Positions 1 to 9,240 of a DNA stretch of 64,000 bases are shown here, in pieces. The notes under the pieces are model-generated. The model ran no database searches. It was not told where the DNA came from and saw only the letters and a list, made by a program, of their open reading frames with translations. Within the stretch, counting starts at the first letter, position 1. Each line of letters begins with the position of its first letter. Origin of the DNA: Pisolithus tinctorius. Lineage: Eukaryota > Basidiomycota > Agaricomycetes > Boletales > Pisolithaceae. Where the stretch lies: the NCBI GenBank assembly GCA_024663395.1, contig JANFAH010000009.1:186001-250000 (forward strand), read 5' to 3'. A program made the translations under genes and the position numbers.

Positions 1-286
1 TCCCATCCCATAGTAGTATGCAATAGTACTTTTCATGTACATCTTTGCAATGTTGATTCTGCTGTATTGGGACATCTCACTAGTTGCCAGGGGGATGACC
101 CACCTGGGCCTCCACATTTGCCATGAAAATTGCAATAATAAATTCAATCAATCTGTGTCTATACCTCAAGCAATTTGTACTGTATGAAGGAAGAAGATGT
201 TGCAAGTGTAGTACTCCAGCACTCAGCAACACTAGTCCCTACTAGCACTTGGTGGTTAAACCACACCAAGTAAGCCAAGATACCTT

Positions 287-359
287 GACCAAATAGCTCA
301 GTGGTTAGAGCACCCGGTTGAAACCTGGGAGGTCCAGGGTTCAATCCCCTGTCTGGTCA
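287..359 (+). tRNA. tRNA-Phe(GAA)-like module, probably SINE-like
   Basis: The 73 nt fold as a cloverleaf. The acceptor stem is GACCAAA against TCTGGTC with one mismatch, the D arm is GCTC...GAGC, the anticodon stem is CCCGG/CTGGG around loop TTGAAAC (anticodon GAA), and the T arm is CAGGG TTCAATC CCCTG. It lies in the left palindrome arm and is followed by CACATTTATTG, not by a T-run terminator. It has an exact mirror copy at 3772-3844 and degenerate relatives at 1495-1567 and about 1085-1149. That points to a tRNA-derived repeat (SINE-like) rather than a working tRNA gene, although box A and box B are well kept. Confidence 0.45.
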
Positions 360-574
360 CATTTATTGCAACAGAAGAAGTAAATGGTTTTTGAACACTT
401 GTGTGACAAGCCAATACCTCAAAGTCCCCCACATAGAACATGGTGTTGGTCACCTTTGCAACACCATCTGCAGAGGGCAGAATGTCCCAGATGAGCCTCT
501 GAGGTTGTCATGGGGCATTGTGCTGGTCTGCAAAGGTAACATAGGAGGATGTGCCATCATAGCCCCCTGAGGCT

Positions 575-1025
575 GGGATGGGACATCCCACTGACTTTCA
601 TAAGGGGACTTGGGATGTCCCACAGCAGCCTCTGAGGCTACTTTGGGACATCCCACCCTCCCCTTTGCCAACCAGTGGGATGTCCCACAACAGCCTCTAA
701 GGCCACATTGGGACATCCCACTGTTCCCTCTGGCAAGCAGAGGGATGTCCCACAACAGCCTCTAAGGCTATGTTGGGATGTCCCACCCTCCCCTTTGGCA
801 AGCAATGGGATGTCCCACAACAGCCTCCAAGCCTACATTGGGACATCCCACCCTCCCCACTGCCAACCAGTGGGATGTCCCACAACAGCCTCTAAGGCTA
901 TATTGGGACATCCCACCCTCCCCTCTGGCAAGCAGAGGGATGTCCCACAACAGCCTCTAAGGCTATATTGGGACATCCCACCCTCCCCTCTGGCAAGCAG
1001 AGGGATGTCCCAAAACAGCCTCTAA
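575..1025. repeat. Minisatellite of ~62-65 bp units with internal palindromes
   Basis: Tandem units contain GGGATGTCCCACAACAGCCT, then TAAGGCTA..TTGGGACATCCC, then a C-rich spacer and GGCAAGCAG or CCAACCAG. GGGATGTCCC and GGGACATCCC are inverted versions of each other, so each unit can fold on itself. The array continues into the palindrome loop past the end of the arm. The several open frames across it on both strands are products of the repeat, not genes. Confidence 0.85.
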
Positions 1026-1084
1026 GGTGTTGAAGTAGTAATCTGCACTAATCCTACAAGCACCATAGAGAATCCAATGCAAGG

Positions 1085-1149
1085 TAGTTCCATGGTCAGA
1101 GCAGCTGCTTGACACTGAGAGGGCCCTGGCTCAATGCTAGCTCTGGTCA
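1085..1149 (+). repeat. Degenerate tRNA-derived module
   Basis: The sequence TAGTTCCATGGTCAGAGCAG ... CTGGCTCAATGCTAGCTCTGGTCA keeps the D-arm and T-arm order, and its end is followed by CACATTTTC as in the module at 287-359. The anticodon stem is no longer paired. It is one of at least four such modules in the palindrome. Confidence 0.4.
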
Positions 1150-1494
1150 CATTTTCATTGGGTTAGGAGCTGCAGCTGGAACCCATGCATGCTCAGTGCA
1201 ATGGGTCATGCAGCATCCTTAGTAAGTCCAGATCATGTGAGTTACATGGACACAAGGTGACTGATAGTAGGCCTCCTGGAAACACAGCAGTAAATCCTGA
1301 TCCATCACATGACACAAGGTCAAAAGGCAATCAGACCATTTGCATGACCCTAGGGGGTGTGCACTGTTTTTACACTCCAAAAGTGGCCAGATGAAGGGAC
1401 CACATTGGAGATGGTGCATTCTGTGCATTAACTTCATGGAGATATGTTCCCACAGTGCTACTCTAAGCCCCCAAGCTACTGACACTAGTACCCA

Positions 1495-1567
1495 GACCAT
1501 ATGGCTCAGTGGTTGCAGCACCTGGTAAACACCTGGGAGGTCACTGGTTCAATCTTAGGACTGGTCA
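1495..1567 (+). repeat. Degenerate tRNA-derived module (73 nt)
   Basis: It has the same length and frame as 287-359: GACCATATGGCTCAGTGGTT, then a CCTGG/CTGGG stem with loop TAAACAC, then a decayed T arm, then CTGGTCA followed by CACATTTTCCTC. U33 is lost, so it cannot be a functional tRNA. It sits between two minisatellite arrays of the palindrome loop. Confidence 0.45.
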
Positions 1568-1574
1568 CATTTTC

Positions 1575-1820
1575 CTCATAAGGCTACAATGGGACATCCC
1601 TCCCCCCCCTCTGGCAAGCAGTGGGATGTCCCACAACAGCCTCTAAAGCTACATTGGGACATCCCTCCCCCCCATCTGGCAAGTAGTGGGATGTCCCACA
1701 ATAGCCTCTAAGGCTACATTGGGACATCCCTCCCCCCCTCTGGCAAGCAGTGGGATGTCCCATGACAGCCTCTAAGGCTACATTGGGACATCCCACCCCC
1801 CTGTCTGGCAAGATGTCCCA
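1575..1820. repeat. Second array of the GGGATGTCCC minisatellite
   Basis: About four tandem units of the same family as 575-1025 (GGGACATCCCTCCCCCCC, then TCTGGCAAGCAGTGGGATGT, then a CCCACAACAGCC type stretch). They follow the tRNA-like module at 1495-1567, repeating the order seen in the arms. No gene is seen. Confidence 0.8.
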
Positions 1821-1884
1821 CAACACCCTCCACATAACACAAGGCCAAAATGCTATCAGACCATTTGCATGACCATAGGAGGCA

Positions 1885-2005
1885 TGCACGGAGAACCTCC
1901 AAGCAAGTGGGTGGAATCTCCATGCAAGTGTGGAAAATCACCAAGTGGGTTGGGAGAATCTCCAAGCAGGTATAGGGAATCTCCATCTAACTGTGGAGAA
2001 GTGAC
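1885..2005. repeat. Short ~20-bp GGGAATCTCC minisatellite
   Basis: Units such as AAGTGGGTTGGGAGAATCTCC and GCAGGTATAGGGAATCTCC occur about six times. The same unit type forms a longer array at 58035-58450 and resembles the subterminal arrays of the giant element (GGGGATTCTCCATG). No coding sequence is present. Confidence 0.7.
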
Positions 2006-2225
2006 ATTTAGAATAAACAATTGTGTTTTTCTCACACAAAATTCCACTTTCTGATAAGATAAGCATATGGTCATGATTGTACAATCAGGGGCTACACCTT
2101 TTATTATGATGACATCACTCCATTTACACTTCCTGGGGTGGTAATGTAGTTCCAGTACTGGCTATAGTAGTTATTAGTGTTGTGTAGTGTAGGCTATGCT
2201 ACACTTTGGTAGTGCGCATTTTTGA

Positions 2226-3255
2226 CTACCATTGACTACAAAAAGTGTAGCATTGAGTGGTAGTGGTCAAGTCACATGACAAAGAATCACATGATGCAAG
2301 GTCATGTGCAGCGATCATGTGACCTATTATGTATTGGTCACATGTCCCAATATGGTCTGAATGCGGTGCTACCCAGATCATGTGATGGGCAGTCACATGA
2401 CTGGTACTGCCCACAGTCCTGTAACCCAAGATCACATGACAGAGAGTCATGGAGCAAGATGGTTGTTCAGTCACATGACCAGTCACTTTGGGTGATCAGA
2501 GAGGTTTATCATGTGTAGATGCAAACCCTGTGTCACATGACATCACATGACTGAAGTTACCTCATGTTCAACACTGTGAACCTGGCACATGACTAAACCA
2601 CCCCTGAATGCATGCTGTTCCAGATTGTGGCTGTGCTACAACATCAATCATGTTACTACTCATTCATTCCTTGATGGAATGGTCTGAATTTCGGTAGGTG
2701 AACCGGTCTACATAGTATCTACATTATGTCCAAAAATCAACCAATCAAAATCTCTGGATTCTGGGATATACAAGAATTGAAAAAAGCCAGAAAACATCAC
2801 ACCATGCATCCCTCACTGGGTGCATGCCATATTTAATACCTCAACTGGATTCCCCATGGCTACATCCATCTATTTGCAAGATTTCAGGGCAGTCCATTGG
2901 GAATTGAGTGAACAGGAAGCCAATTACATATCCCAGATGCGTGGGAAAACCCCAAAAAGCGCAAATAAAATAGTGGAGATTGCCAAAACATATCAAAAAC
3001 ATTTCATTGCTCACTCCCCAGTGGGACTATGACTACCAGAATTGAGGTGTGACATGGTGGGGCATGCTCCATGAGATTGGCACCATGTGCCTTGCAGTAG
3101 CATCCCCTCAAAGTGACAGAAATGTGACATGGTCCAATGGTACACTTTGTAATGCTCATCACAAAGCTATAAATCACTACTAGACTTGGTGTTCAGATGT
3201 GCCCATTTGCATTTCTGATGCTTTGAGATGGTGCTACTGCAAGGCACATGGTGCC
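2226..3255. repeat. Monomer copy of the TCACATGA-rich repeat family
   Basis: 2270-2590 is packed with the palindrome TCACATGA/TCATGTGA (about fifteen occurrences). 2600-3070 matches the inner part of the element at 36242-38637. Shared stretches include GTGGCTGTGCTA, GAATTGAGTGAACAG, AAATAAAATAGTGGAGATT and ACATATCAAAAAC, in the same order and spacing. It is about one half of the fold-back form found there. No ORF of note is present; the 70-residue frame at 2820-3032 is not conserved in the other copy. Confidence 0.7.
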
Positions 3256-3560
3256 TCCCACTGGTTGGCAAAGGGGAGGGTGGGATGTCCCAATGTAGGC
3301 TTGGAGGCTGTTGTGGGACATCCCACTGCTTGCCAAAGGGGAGGGTGGGACATCCCAACATAGCCTTAGAGGCTGTTGTGGGACATCCCTCTGCTTGCCA
3401 GAGGGAACAGTGGGATGTCCCAATGTGGCCTTAGAGGCTGTTGTGGGACATCCCACTGGTTGGCAAAGGGGAGGGTGGGATGTCCCAAAGTAGCCTCAGA
3501 GGCTGCTGTGGGACATCCCAAGTCCCCTTATGAAAGTCAGTGGGATGTCCCATCCCAGCC
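3240..3560. repeat. Minisatellite array in right palindrome arm
   Basis: Mirror copy of the 575-890 array, with units GGGATGTCCCAATGTAGGCT then TTGTGGGACATCCC. The arm homology starts inside this array at about 3256. Confidence 0.8.
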
Positions 3561-3771
3561 TCAGGGGGCTATGATGGCACATCCTCCTATGTTACCTTTG
3601 CAGACCAGCACAATGCCCCATGACAACCTCAGAGGCTCATCTGGGACATTCTGCCCTCTGCAGATGGTGTTGCAAAGGTGACCAACACCATGTTCTATGT
3701 GGGGGACTTTGAGGTATTGGCTTGTCACACAAGTGTTCAAAAACCATTTACTTCTTCTGTTGCAATAAATG

Positions 3772-3844
3772 TGACCAGACAGGGGATTGAACCCTGGACC
3801 TCCCAGGTTTCAACCGGGTGCTCTAACCACTGAGCTATTTGGTC
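3772..3844 (-). tRNA. tRNA-Phe(GAA)-like module, mirror copy
   Basis: Exact reverse-complement copy of 287-359 in the right palindrome arm, with the same cloverleaf, GAA anticodon and single acceptor mismatch. The reading above applies: more likely a tRNA-derived repeat than a functional gene. Confidence 0.45.
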
Positions 3845-4292
3845 AAGGTATCTTGGCTTACTTGGTGTGGTTTAACCACCAAGTGCTAGTAGGGACTAGT
3901 GTTGCTGAGTGCTGGAGTACTACACTTGCAACATCTTCTTCCTTCATACAGTACAAATTGCTTGAGGTATAGACACAGATTGATTGAATTTATTATTGCA
4001 ATTTTCATGGCAAATGTGGAGGCCCAGGTGGGTCATCCCCCTGGCAACTAGTGAGATGTCCCAATACAGCAGAATCAACATTGCAAAGATGTACATGAAA
4101 AGTACTATTGCATACTACTATGGGATGGGAGGGGATGTATAAGGTTGAAGGATACTTTGTGGATTAAACCTGTCAGAGGAGCAAGGGGGCTAGGATTTCT
4201 GCAGCTATTTCAATGCTAATATAAGCTGCAGTTTCAGGAGTAGGGACCCCTGCCACCCAAGGCAGTCTTGGGACATCCCAAATAATTGCATT

Positions 4293-4464
4293 TGAATGGA
4301 TGGCTATGTGGGAAATCCCATCTGTCCCAGGGCCTAAAAATATGCATAGCCCTGGGACATGACCAGATGTCCCTGGGCAGACCTTGGTCTGGGAGGCTAT
4401 TAGGCTTGATGGTTTGTAGAAACTATTGGGCCTAAATGCTTATGAAAAATGGTTACCTGAAGTG
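4293..4464 (+). repeat. Repeat X, uninterrupted copy (empty target site)
   Basis: 4293-4413 equals 4887-5007 (121 bp, very few differences) and 4408-4464 equals 48261-48317 (57 bp). The two parts are continuous here but separated by the giant element there, with GATGGT duplicated. X ends in CCTGAAGTG, resembling the giant element's own terminus, so X may itself be a small related element. Within it lies GGGACATGACCAGATGTCCC, echoing the minisatellite motif. Confidence 0.8.
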
Positions 4465-4469
4465 ATCAT

Positions 4470-4760
4470 ACAAACAATGCCAAACAATGAATTGGGACTA
4501 TCAAGGCTCCCTCTTCTACCCCAACTCATGAAACCATCCTCCTGGTCCATCTGGGCCATTTTCTCAGAGTAATCCCCATAAATATTGGTGCCCACTATAG
4601 TAATGTCATCAGGGTATATGTCCAACACAATCAAACCCTTAAAAAATCTGCTTTCAGTCATCCCTGTGCTGTTTCCCCCACCCATACCTGACATGTTCTG
4701 CAACTAATCAGTGCTGAGAATGCTGAAAAAGCCATGATGGTTAATCTGGCACTCTAAAAC
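4470..4760 (+). repeat. Fragment of the Tc1-like palindromic element family
   Basis: This stretch aligns with 56770-57070 of the palindromic element. Shared blocks are CTCCCTCTT..TACC.CAACTCATGAAA, CATTTTCTCAG, CCTTAAAAAA.CTGC, TCAGTCAT and CTGGCACT. It is a lone half-copy without visible termini. The antisense 87-residue frame at 4440-4703 is not supported by the homologous copy. Confidence 0.65.
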
Positions 4761-4886
4761 ATGACCTTTTCCTTCTTTCCTTGTTTCCCCTTTTTCTTTT
4801 TTCTTTTTCTTTCCAAGCCTATGTCAGCTCTACCAGGGAGGGTGTTAGGGGTCTGCCCTAAAATAGTGGTGATTATTACTATCATG

Positions 4887-5007
4887 TGAATGGATGGCTA
4901 TGTGGGAAATCCCATCTGTCCCAGGGCCTAAAAATATGCATAGCCCTGGGACATGACCAGATGTCCCTGGGCAGACCTTGGTCTGGGAGGCTATTAGGCT
5001 CGATGGT
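4887..5007 (+). repeat. Repeat X, left half of the interrupted target copy
   Basis: This is 121 bp matching 4293-4413. It ends in GATGGT (5002-5007), directly against the CACTTCAG terminus of the giant element. The missing right half is found at 48261-48317, on the other side of the element. Confidence 0.85.
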
Positions 5008-5234
5008 CACTTCAGTCAACCCCCCTTGGAGACCTATTAGGTCTGGAGATTTTGATATGAGTATTAACCTAATAGGTGTCATTTTGGTGGGAATTCCCAA
5101 CTTTTGGGGATTCTCCACCACCATTCCTGGAGATTCTCCAGAGCAGCAATTTAATAGGGATGGAGAAAATGTTTTCTCCATAATATATATATATTATACA
5201 TCAAATGAAAGGGTAGCTGGGGTCCAAATTGGAC

Positions 5235-5535
5235 TTTCTCCAGGCTAAATAGACCCCCTTTCCAGGTTGAACCTGGGATTTCCCCAGGCTAAATAGACCC
5301 ACCTGCCAGGGTGAACCTGGGCTTTCCCCAGGCTAAATAGACCTGCTTTCCAGGTTGAACCTGGGATTTCCCCAGGCTAAATAGACCCACTTGCCAGGGT
5401 GAACCTGGGCTTTCCCCAGGCTAAATAGACCCACTTGCCAGGGTGAACATGGGCTTTCCCCAGGCTAAATAGACCTGCTTTCCAGGTTGATCCTTGGCTT
5501 TCCCCAGGCTAAATAGACCCATTTTCCCAGGCCAT
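5235..5535. repeat. 46-bp tandem array in left terminal repeat
   Basis: About six units pairing GGCTAAATAGACC with CCAGGTTGAACCTGGGATTT or CCAGGGTGAACCTGGGCTTT. CCAGGTTGAACCTGG is itself a dyad. A matching array with fewer units lies at 47780-48035 in inverse orientation. Its position close to the terminus fits a subterminal transposase-binding array (inference). Confidence 0.85.
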
Positions 5536-6164
5536 GGAAAGTTGGAAGCCATTCTTACAGAGTGACACAACTTGAGACCATCAATTATGGCACTTGCATT
5601 GGAATCCTAGGTGATCAGGAGGATTCCTTGAAAGGCAGGGGGGATGGAGGAGAACAGAAAGCAGGTGAGTGGTACAGGGGGAGAAAGGGGCAGGGCAGAT
5701 GATAGAGGAATGGGGAGGTAGAATGACACCTTCTGCATATGACAACAGAATCATCTGGGTGTTAACTCTCAGGAAACATCCCCCTGACCAAACACTCCAC
5801 TCATCTTTATGCACTCAAACTAACCTACCCTGTGCTTTAGCTCACCCTGCCCTTCATGCTGCTCCAACAAGATGATGGAGGACAGTTTGGACACCAACAA
5901 GCTCCCACGATGAAGTCAACAAATATACCATTGAAAAAACCCTGTGATTTTCAGAAGTTGGGACACTACCATCACCTCTTTGTCACCAGGAAAATCACAC
6001 AGGTGTGAGATGATGGAGACAAGGAACATGAAGCAGAGAGTATTGTTCTATGAACAAATGAACTGTTGAGTGGCTCAAACACTAACAACACCACAAGGTA
6101 TATCAGCAGTTGGTGTAAAGGACAGAGAAGGTGATCCTCTAAGTGCATACTCCATGTCCTGCTG
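5536..6164. other. Unique subterminal segment, no gene seen
   Basis: This segment separates the two arrays of the left terminal repeat and has a close inverted copy at about 47105-47775. The frame at 5972-6439 (minus) is partly conserved in the right copy, but only because the DNA is, and it runs into the minisatellite. I do not call a gene. Confidence 0.5.
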
Positions 6165-7140
6165 GGGATTGAGTCTATGTCATGTTGGGGATTCTCCTTG
6201 TCAAGTGTGGGGATTCTCCATGTCATGTTGGAGATTACCCATGGCCTGTGGGGGTTCTCCATGTCAACTGTGGGGATTCTCCATGACCTGTGGAGATTCT
6301 CCATGTCAAGTGTGGGGATTCTCCATGACCTGTGGAGATTCTCCATGTCAAGGATGGGGATTCTCCATGTCATGTTGGAGATTCTCCATGTCAAGGATGG
6401 GGGTTCTCCATGCCATGTTGGGGATTCTCCATGGTCCACTGGGGATTCTCCAAGTCATGTTGGAGATTCCCCATGTCAAGGATGGGGATTCTCCATGTCA
6501 TGTTGGGGATTCCCCATGGCCCACTGGGGATTCTCCATGTCATATTGGAGATTCTCCATGTCAAGGATGGGGATTCTCCATGACCCACTGGGGATTCTCC
6601 ATGTCAAGGGTGGGGATTCTCCATGCTGTGTTGGGGAGTCTCCATGGCCCACTGGGGATTCTCCATGTCATGTTGGAGATTCTGCATGTCAAGGATGGGG
6701 ATTCTCCATGCCATGTTGGAGATTCTCCATATCAAAGGTGGGGATTCTCCATGGCCCACTGGAGATTCTCCATGTCAAGGATGGGGATTCTCCATGACCT
6801 GTGGAGATTCTCCATGTCAAGTGTGGGGATTCTCCATGAGCTGTGGAGATTCTCCATGTCAAGGATGGGGATTCTCCATGCCATGTTGGGGATTCTCCAT
6901 GGCCCACTGGGGATTCTCCATGCCATGTTGGGGATTCTCCATGGCCCACTGGGGATTCTCCATGCCATGTTGGAGATTCTCCATATCAAAGGTGGGGATT
7001 CTCCATGGCCCACTGGTGATTCTCTATGTCAAGGGTGGAGATTCTCCATGTCATGTTGGGGATTCTACATGGTCTAGCTGGGCATTCTCCATGGCCCACT
7101 AGGGATTCTCCATGTCAAGTTGGAGATTTTCCATCCTTGA
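6165..7140. repeat. Subterminal minisatellite GGGGATTCTCCATG, left
   Basis: Dozens of 20-24-bp units consist of a constant core G(G/A)GATTCTCCATG plus a variable part (TCATGTTG, GCCCACTG, ACCTGTG or TCAAGGATG). Higher-order patterns of two to four units recur. The right terminal repeat carries the inverse array at 46130-47105. All frames are open across much of it, giving ORFs up to 335 codons that are repeat artefacts. Confidence 0.9.
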
Positions 7141-7169
7141 CATGGCAGATCCCTACCCTTGACATCAAT

Positions 7170-8500
7170 CACCTAGCACACCATAAGCCTTCTGGGCATC
7201 CCTGGATGCCACAAGTGCCCACCTTGATATGGTACATGCAGTACAACAACATCAAGACAAGCATGCAAGGAGTGTCATACATATAATTAATGATCATCAC
7301 AGGTGTGCCTGCAGGTGTAGGAGGTCCAACCTTTCCTGCTGAGTTCATCATCACCCAGCACAGCCAGCAGCTTCTCCTTGAGTTGGTGGACTTTGTTGAC
7401 AATGTATCCTGGTTCAAGGTTGCTAGGCTTGCAGTGGTCAATGTGGAAGATCTGAACAGCATTGTGAATGATAGTTTACAACTTGACAGGCATGTAGTGG
7501 GGAGTAATCAATACCAATCTGCAGAACTCCAGCATGGAAGCCACCCTTCTTGCCTGTAACATCAACACAGTACTTGTGCTTGAACTCCCTGCACAATGAG
7601 GTAATGTCCAATGGTGGAAGCTGAATGGTATACACTTTCCTTCCACTCTGCTGCCCAACACAGACAGACATCTGTGAGACATTGATATATGAACATTTTG
7701 ATCCTGCAGTAACCATCTGCTTGACATTGTTGTCCTCCTTCAAGTGCTCCTGCACATATCAACCAGAATGGTCACAATCAAGGTTAAATTCAGACTCAAC
7801 CATACTTTTGAAGGATTCTAGGATAGTCATGCTAGCCATGGCCTTCAAGTGGTTGTGATATGCATCATCAATAATCTCCTGGACCCTCTGCTTCCTTTCT
7901 GCAATTTTCTTTGGTGATGAAGCTTGTCACTTTCAGTCCAGCAATAGATCACCATTGCTGATACTGAAACCATTATGGAAAAGTCAGTAGTTGATGACCA
8001 TTTGTATACCAGTGAAGACCTGACACATGACAGGACCTTTCTTGCAGAAGACAATATATATCAGACTGCCCTGGGTCACACCAACCATCTCTTTGTACAT
8101 GAACTGGATGAGGTCACCCAATGGATCATGCACCACACTGCCATAGTAGACCATGACATCCTCCAGCACCTTGATGAGACATCATTGGATATAGCCTGTC
8201 TCCACCATTGACAACAGTATCAATGAGAGCTTCTTGACCAACCATGGCATGGAAACAGAACTCCTGCAGGGTCAGCCCACACAGGTATGGTTCTCCATCA
8301 ATCCACTCACCTCTGAACTGAAGTCATCCTTGGTAAAGTGAGGTAACATCCAATGGTGGAAGCTAAATGGTATACACTTTCCTCCTACAACTCTGCCACC
8401 TGACACAGGTGGATATCTGTCAGACATTGATATATGAACCTTTGGGTTCTGCAGTGACCATTCACAAGCAAGGTCAAGTCAGTTTATGCTCAATTGTAAA
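7170..8500 (-). pseudogene. Captured RPB1 (RNA polymerase II largest subunit) fragments
   Basis: On the minus strand, broken frames read as pieces of RPB1. [12 protein letters not shown] with SQM.VCVGQQ occurs near 7755-7620, [16 protein letters not shown] with GVLQIGID near 7600-7500, and [13 protein letters not shown] near 7470-7400. Farther right, 8340-8060 reads EPYLCGLTLQEFCFHAM and LEDVMVYY..LGDLIQFMY, and 8060-7980 reads KKGPVMCQVFTGIQMV. These are funnel, bridge-helix and trigger-loop region motifs of RPB1. The order is scrambled: a second, more decayed copy of the SQM segment lies at 8500-8340, and a segment that is upstream in real RPB1 follows downstream ones. There are frameshifts and stops, so it is not functional. 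The part up to 7905 belongs to the terminal repeat and has a twin at 45535-46130. Confidence 0.75.
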
Positions 8501-9240
8501 GTTACAAAATTATGTCTTGCCTACTAAACCTAGTGCATGTTTTGATTTGTGTGCATCACCAAGTTTTCAATCATAGGGAATGAGTAGGCACACTGCACAG
8601 TCCCCAGACATAGCATGCAGTGGGGGAGGAATGAAATGTGGACAACAGCTTTTAAGAAATTGGTAAAGCCAGGAGTTGAGAATAGGATGGCTTCATCATC
8701 AACCTTTGCTTCTGAATGAGCCTTCAACTCCAAAGCATCCTGAGAACAAGTGAATTTCAAGGTCAGTAATAGGGGGGAACTGCTCAGTGCCCATCTCAGC
8801 CAGGTAGCCAAGCTGAAGACATGTGCATCATGTTCATCACTGTGAGACTGCACTAGTACTGGCAAAGAGGACAGCACAAACAAGGGATGTAGTCATGCAC
8901 ATCAGCCCCTCTACAAATCATGAATCATCAGACACCTCCCAAAAAAACAATGGGCAGGTCAGACCATGCCACAGATATATTGAAACCTATAGGCTACCTC
9001 AGTAGGTGTGAAACTACTGAGGGAATAGTGAAGGGAATGTATCACTATGTATGCCTCTAAGGTGATTATGTAAGCATGGCTGAAGCGCACCTAAGTCACC
9101 ACCACACTGGCACTTTATAATCTCCAACAAGATAGGTGTCACCAGTCCAGCAAAAACACACAGGACAAACCAAATTTCAGACTGGACTTTGAGGCATCCA
9201 GCAACACATTATGTAAGGCAACACACTGTAAGATTAAACA
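8501..9240. other. Unassigned stretch between RPB1 fragment and minisatellite
   Basis: No convincing gene. A minus-strand frame at 8530-8883 contains runs such as HSDEHDAHVFSLATWLR but matches nothing I recognise and has no counterpart in the right terminal repeat. 8880-9240 shows nothing beyond A+T-rich sequence leading into the 102-bp repeat. Confidence 0.4.

Larger units (their letters stand above)
1..4130. repeat. Large palindrome (inverted repeat, ~0.87 kb arms)
   Basis: Bases 1 to about 875 are repeated in reverse complement at about 3256-4130, with paired positions summing to 4131 throughout. For example, the first bases of the window mirror 4121-4130. The arms are nearly identical. 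The 2.4-kb loop (876-3255) is not symmetrical and holds further minisatellites, degenerate tRNA-like modules and a copy of a repeat family also seen at 36242-38637. The left arm reaches the window edge, so the true outer boundary and any target duplication cannot be judged. The long arms suggest a fold-back DNA element or an inverted duplication. No transposase is visible inside. Confidence 0.85.
5008..7905 (+). repeat. Left terminal inverted repeat of giant element
   Basis: It aligns with 45535-48259 in reverse complement. In order from the end: the CACTTCAG terminus, a 200-bp near-identical segment containing an ATATATATAT tract, a 46-bp repeat array, a unique 600-bp segment, a long GGGGATTCTCCATG minisatellite, and an RPB1-derived segment. 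Copies differ by array length and scattered substitutions. Confidence 0.85.

Noticed and set aside
159..344. 61-codon ORF present twice (also 3787-3972)
   Set aside because: Duplicated only because it lies in the palindrome arms, and it overlaps the tRNA-like module.
575..1025. CRISPR-like regular repeats
   Set aside because: Eukaryotic minisatellite; the spacers are near-identical rather than unique, and no cas genes are present.
6070..7077. 335-codon plus-strand ORF, and similar long frames at 46106-47242
   Set aside because: They lie wholly in the 20-24-bp minisatellites, are open in several frames and strands, and encode only repeats of the unit.
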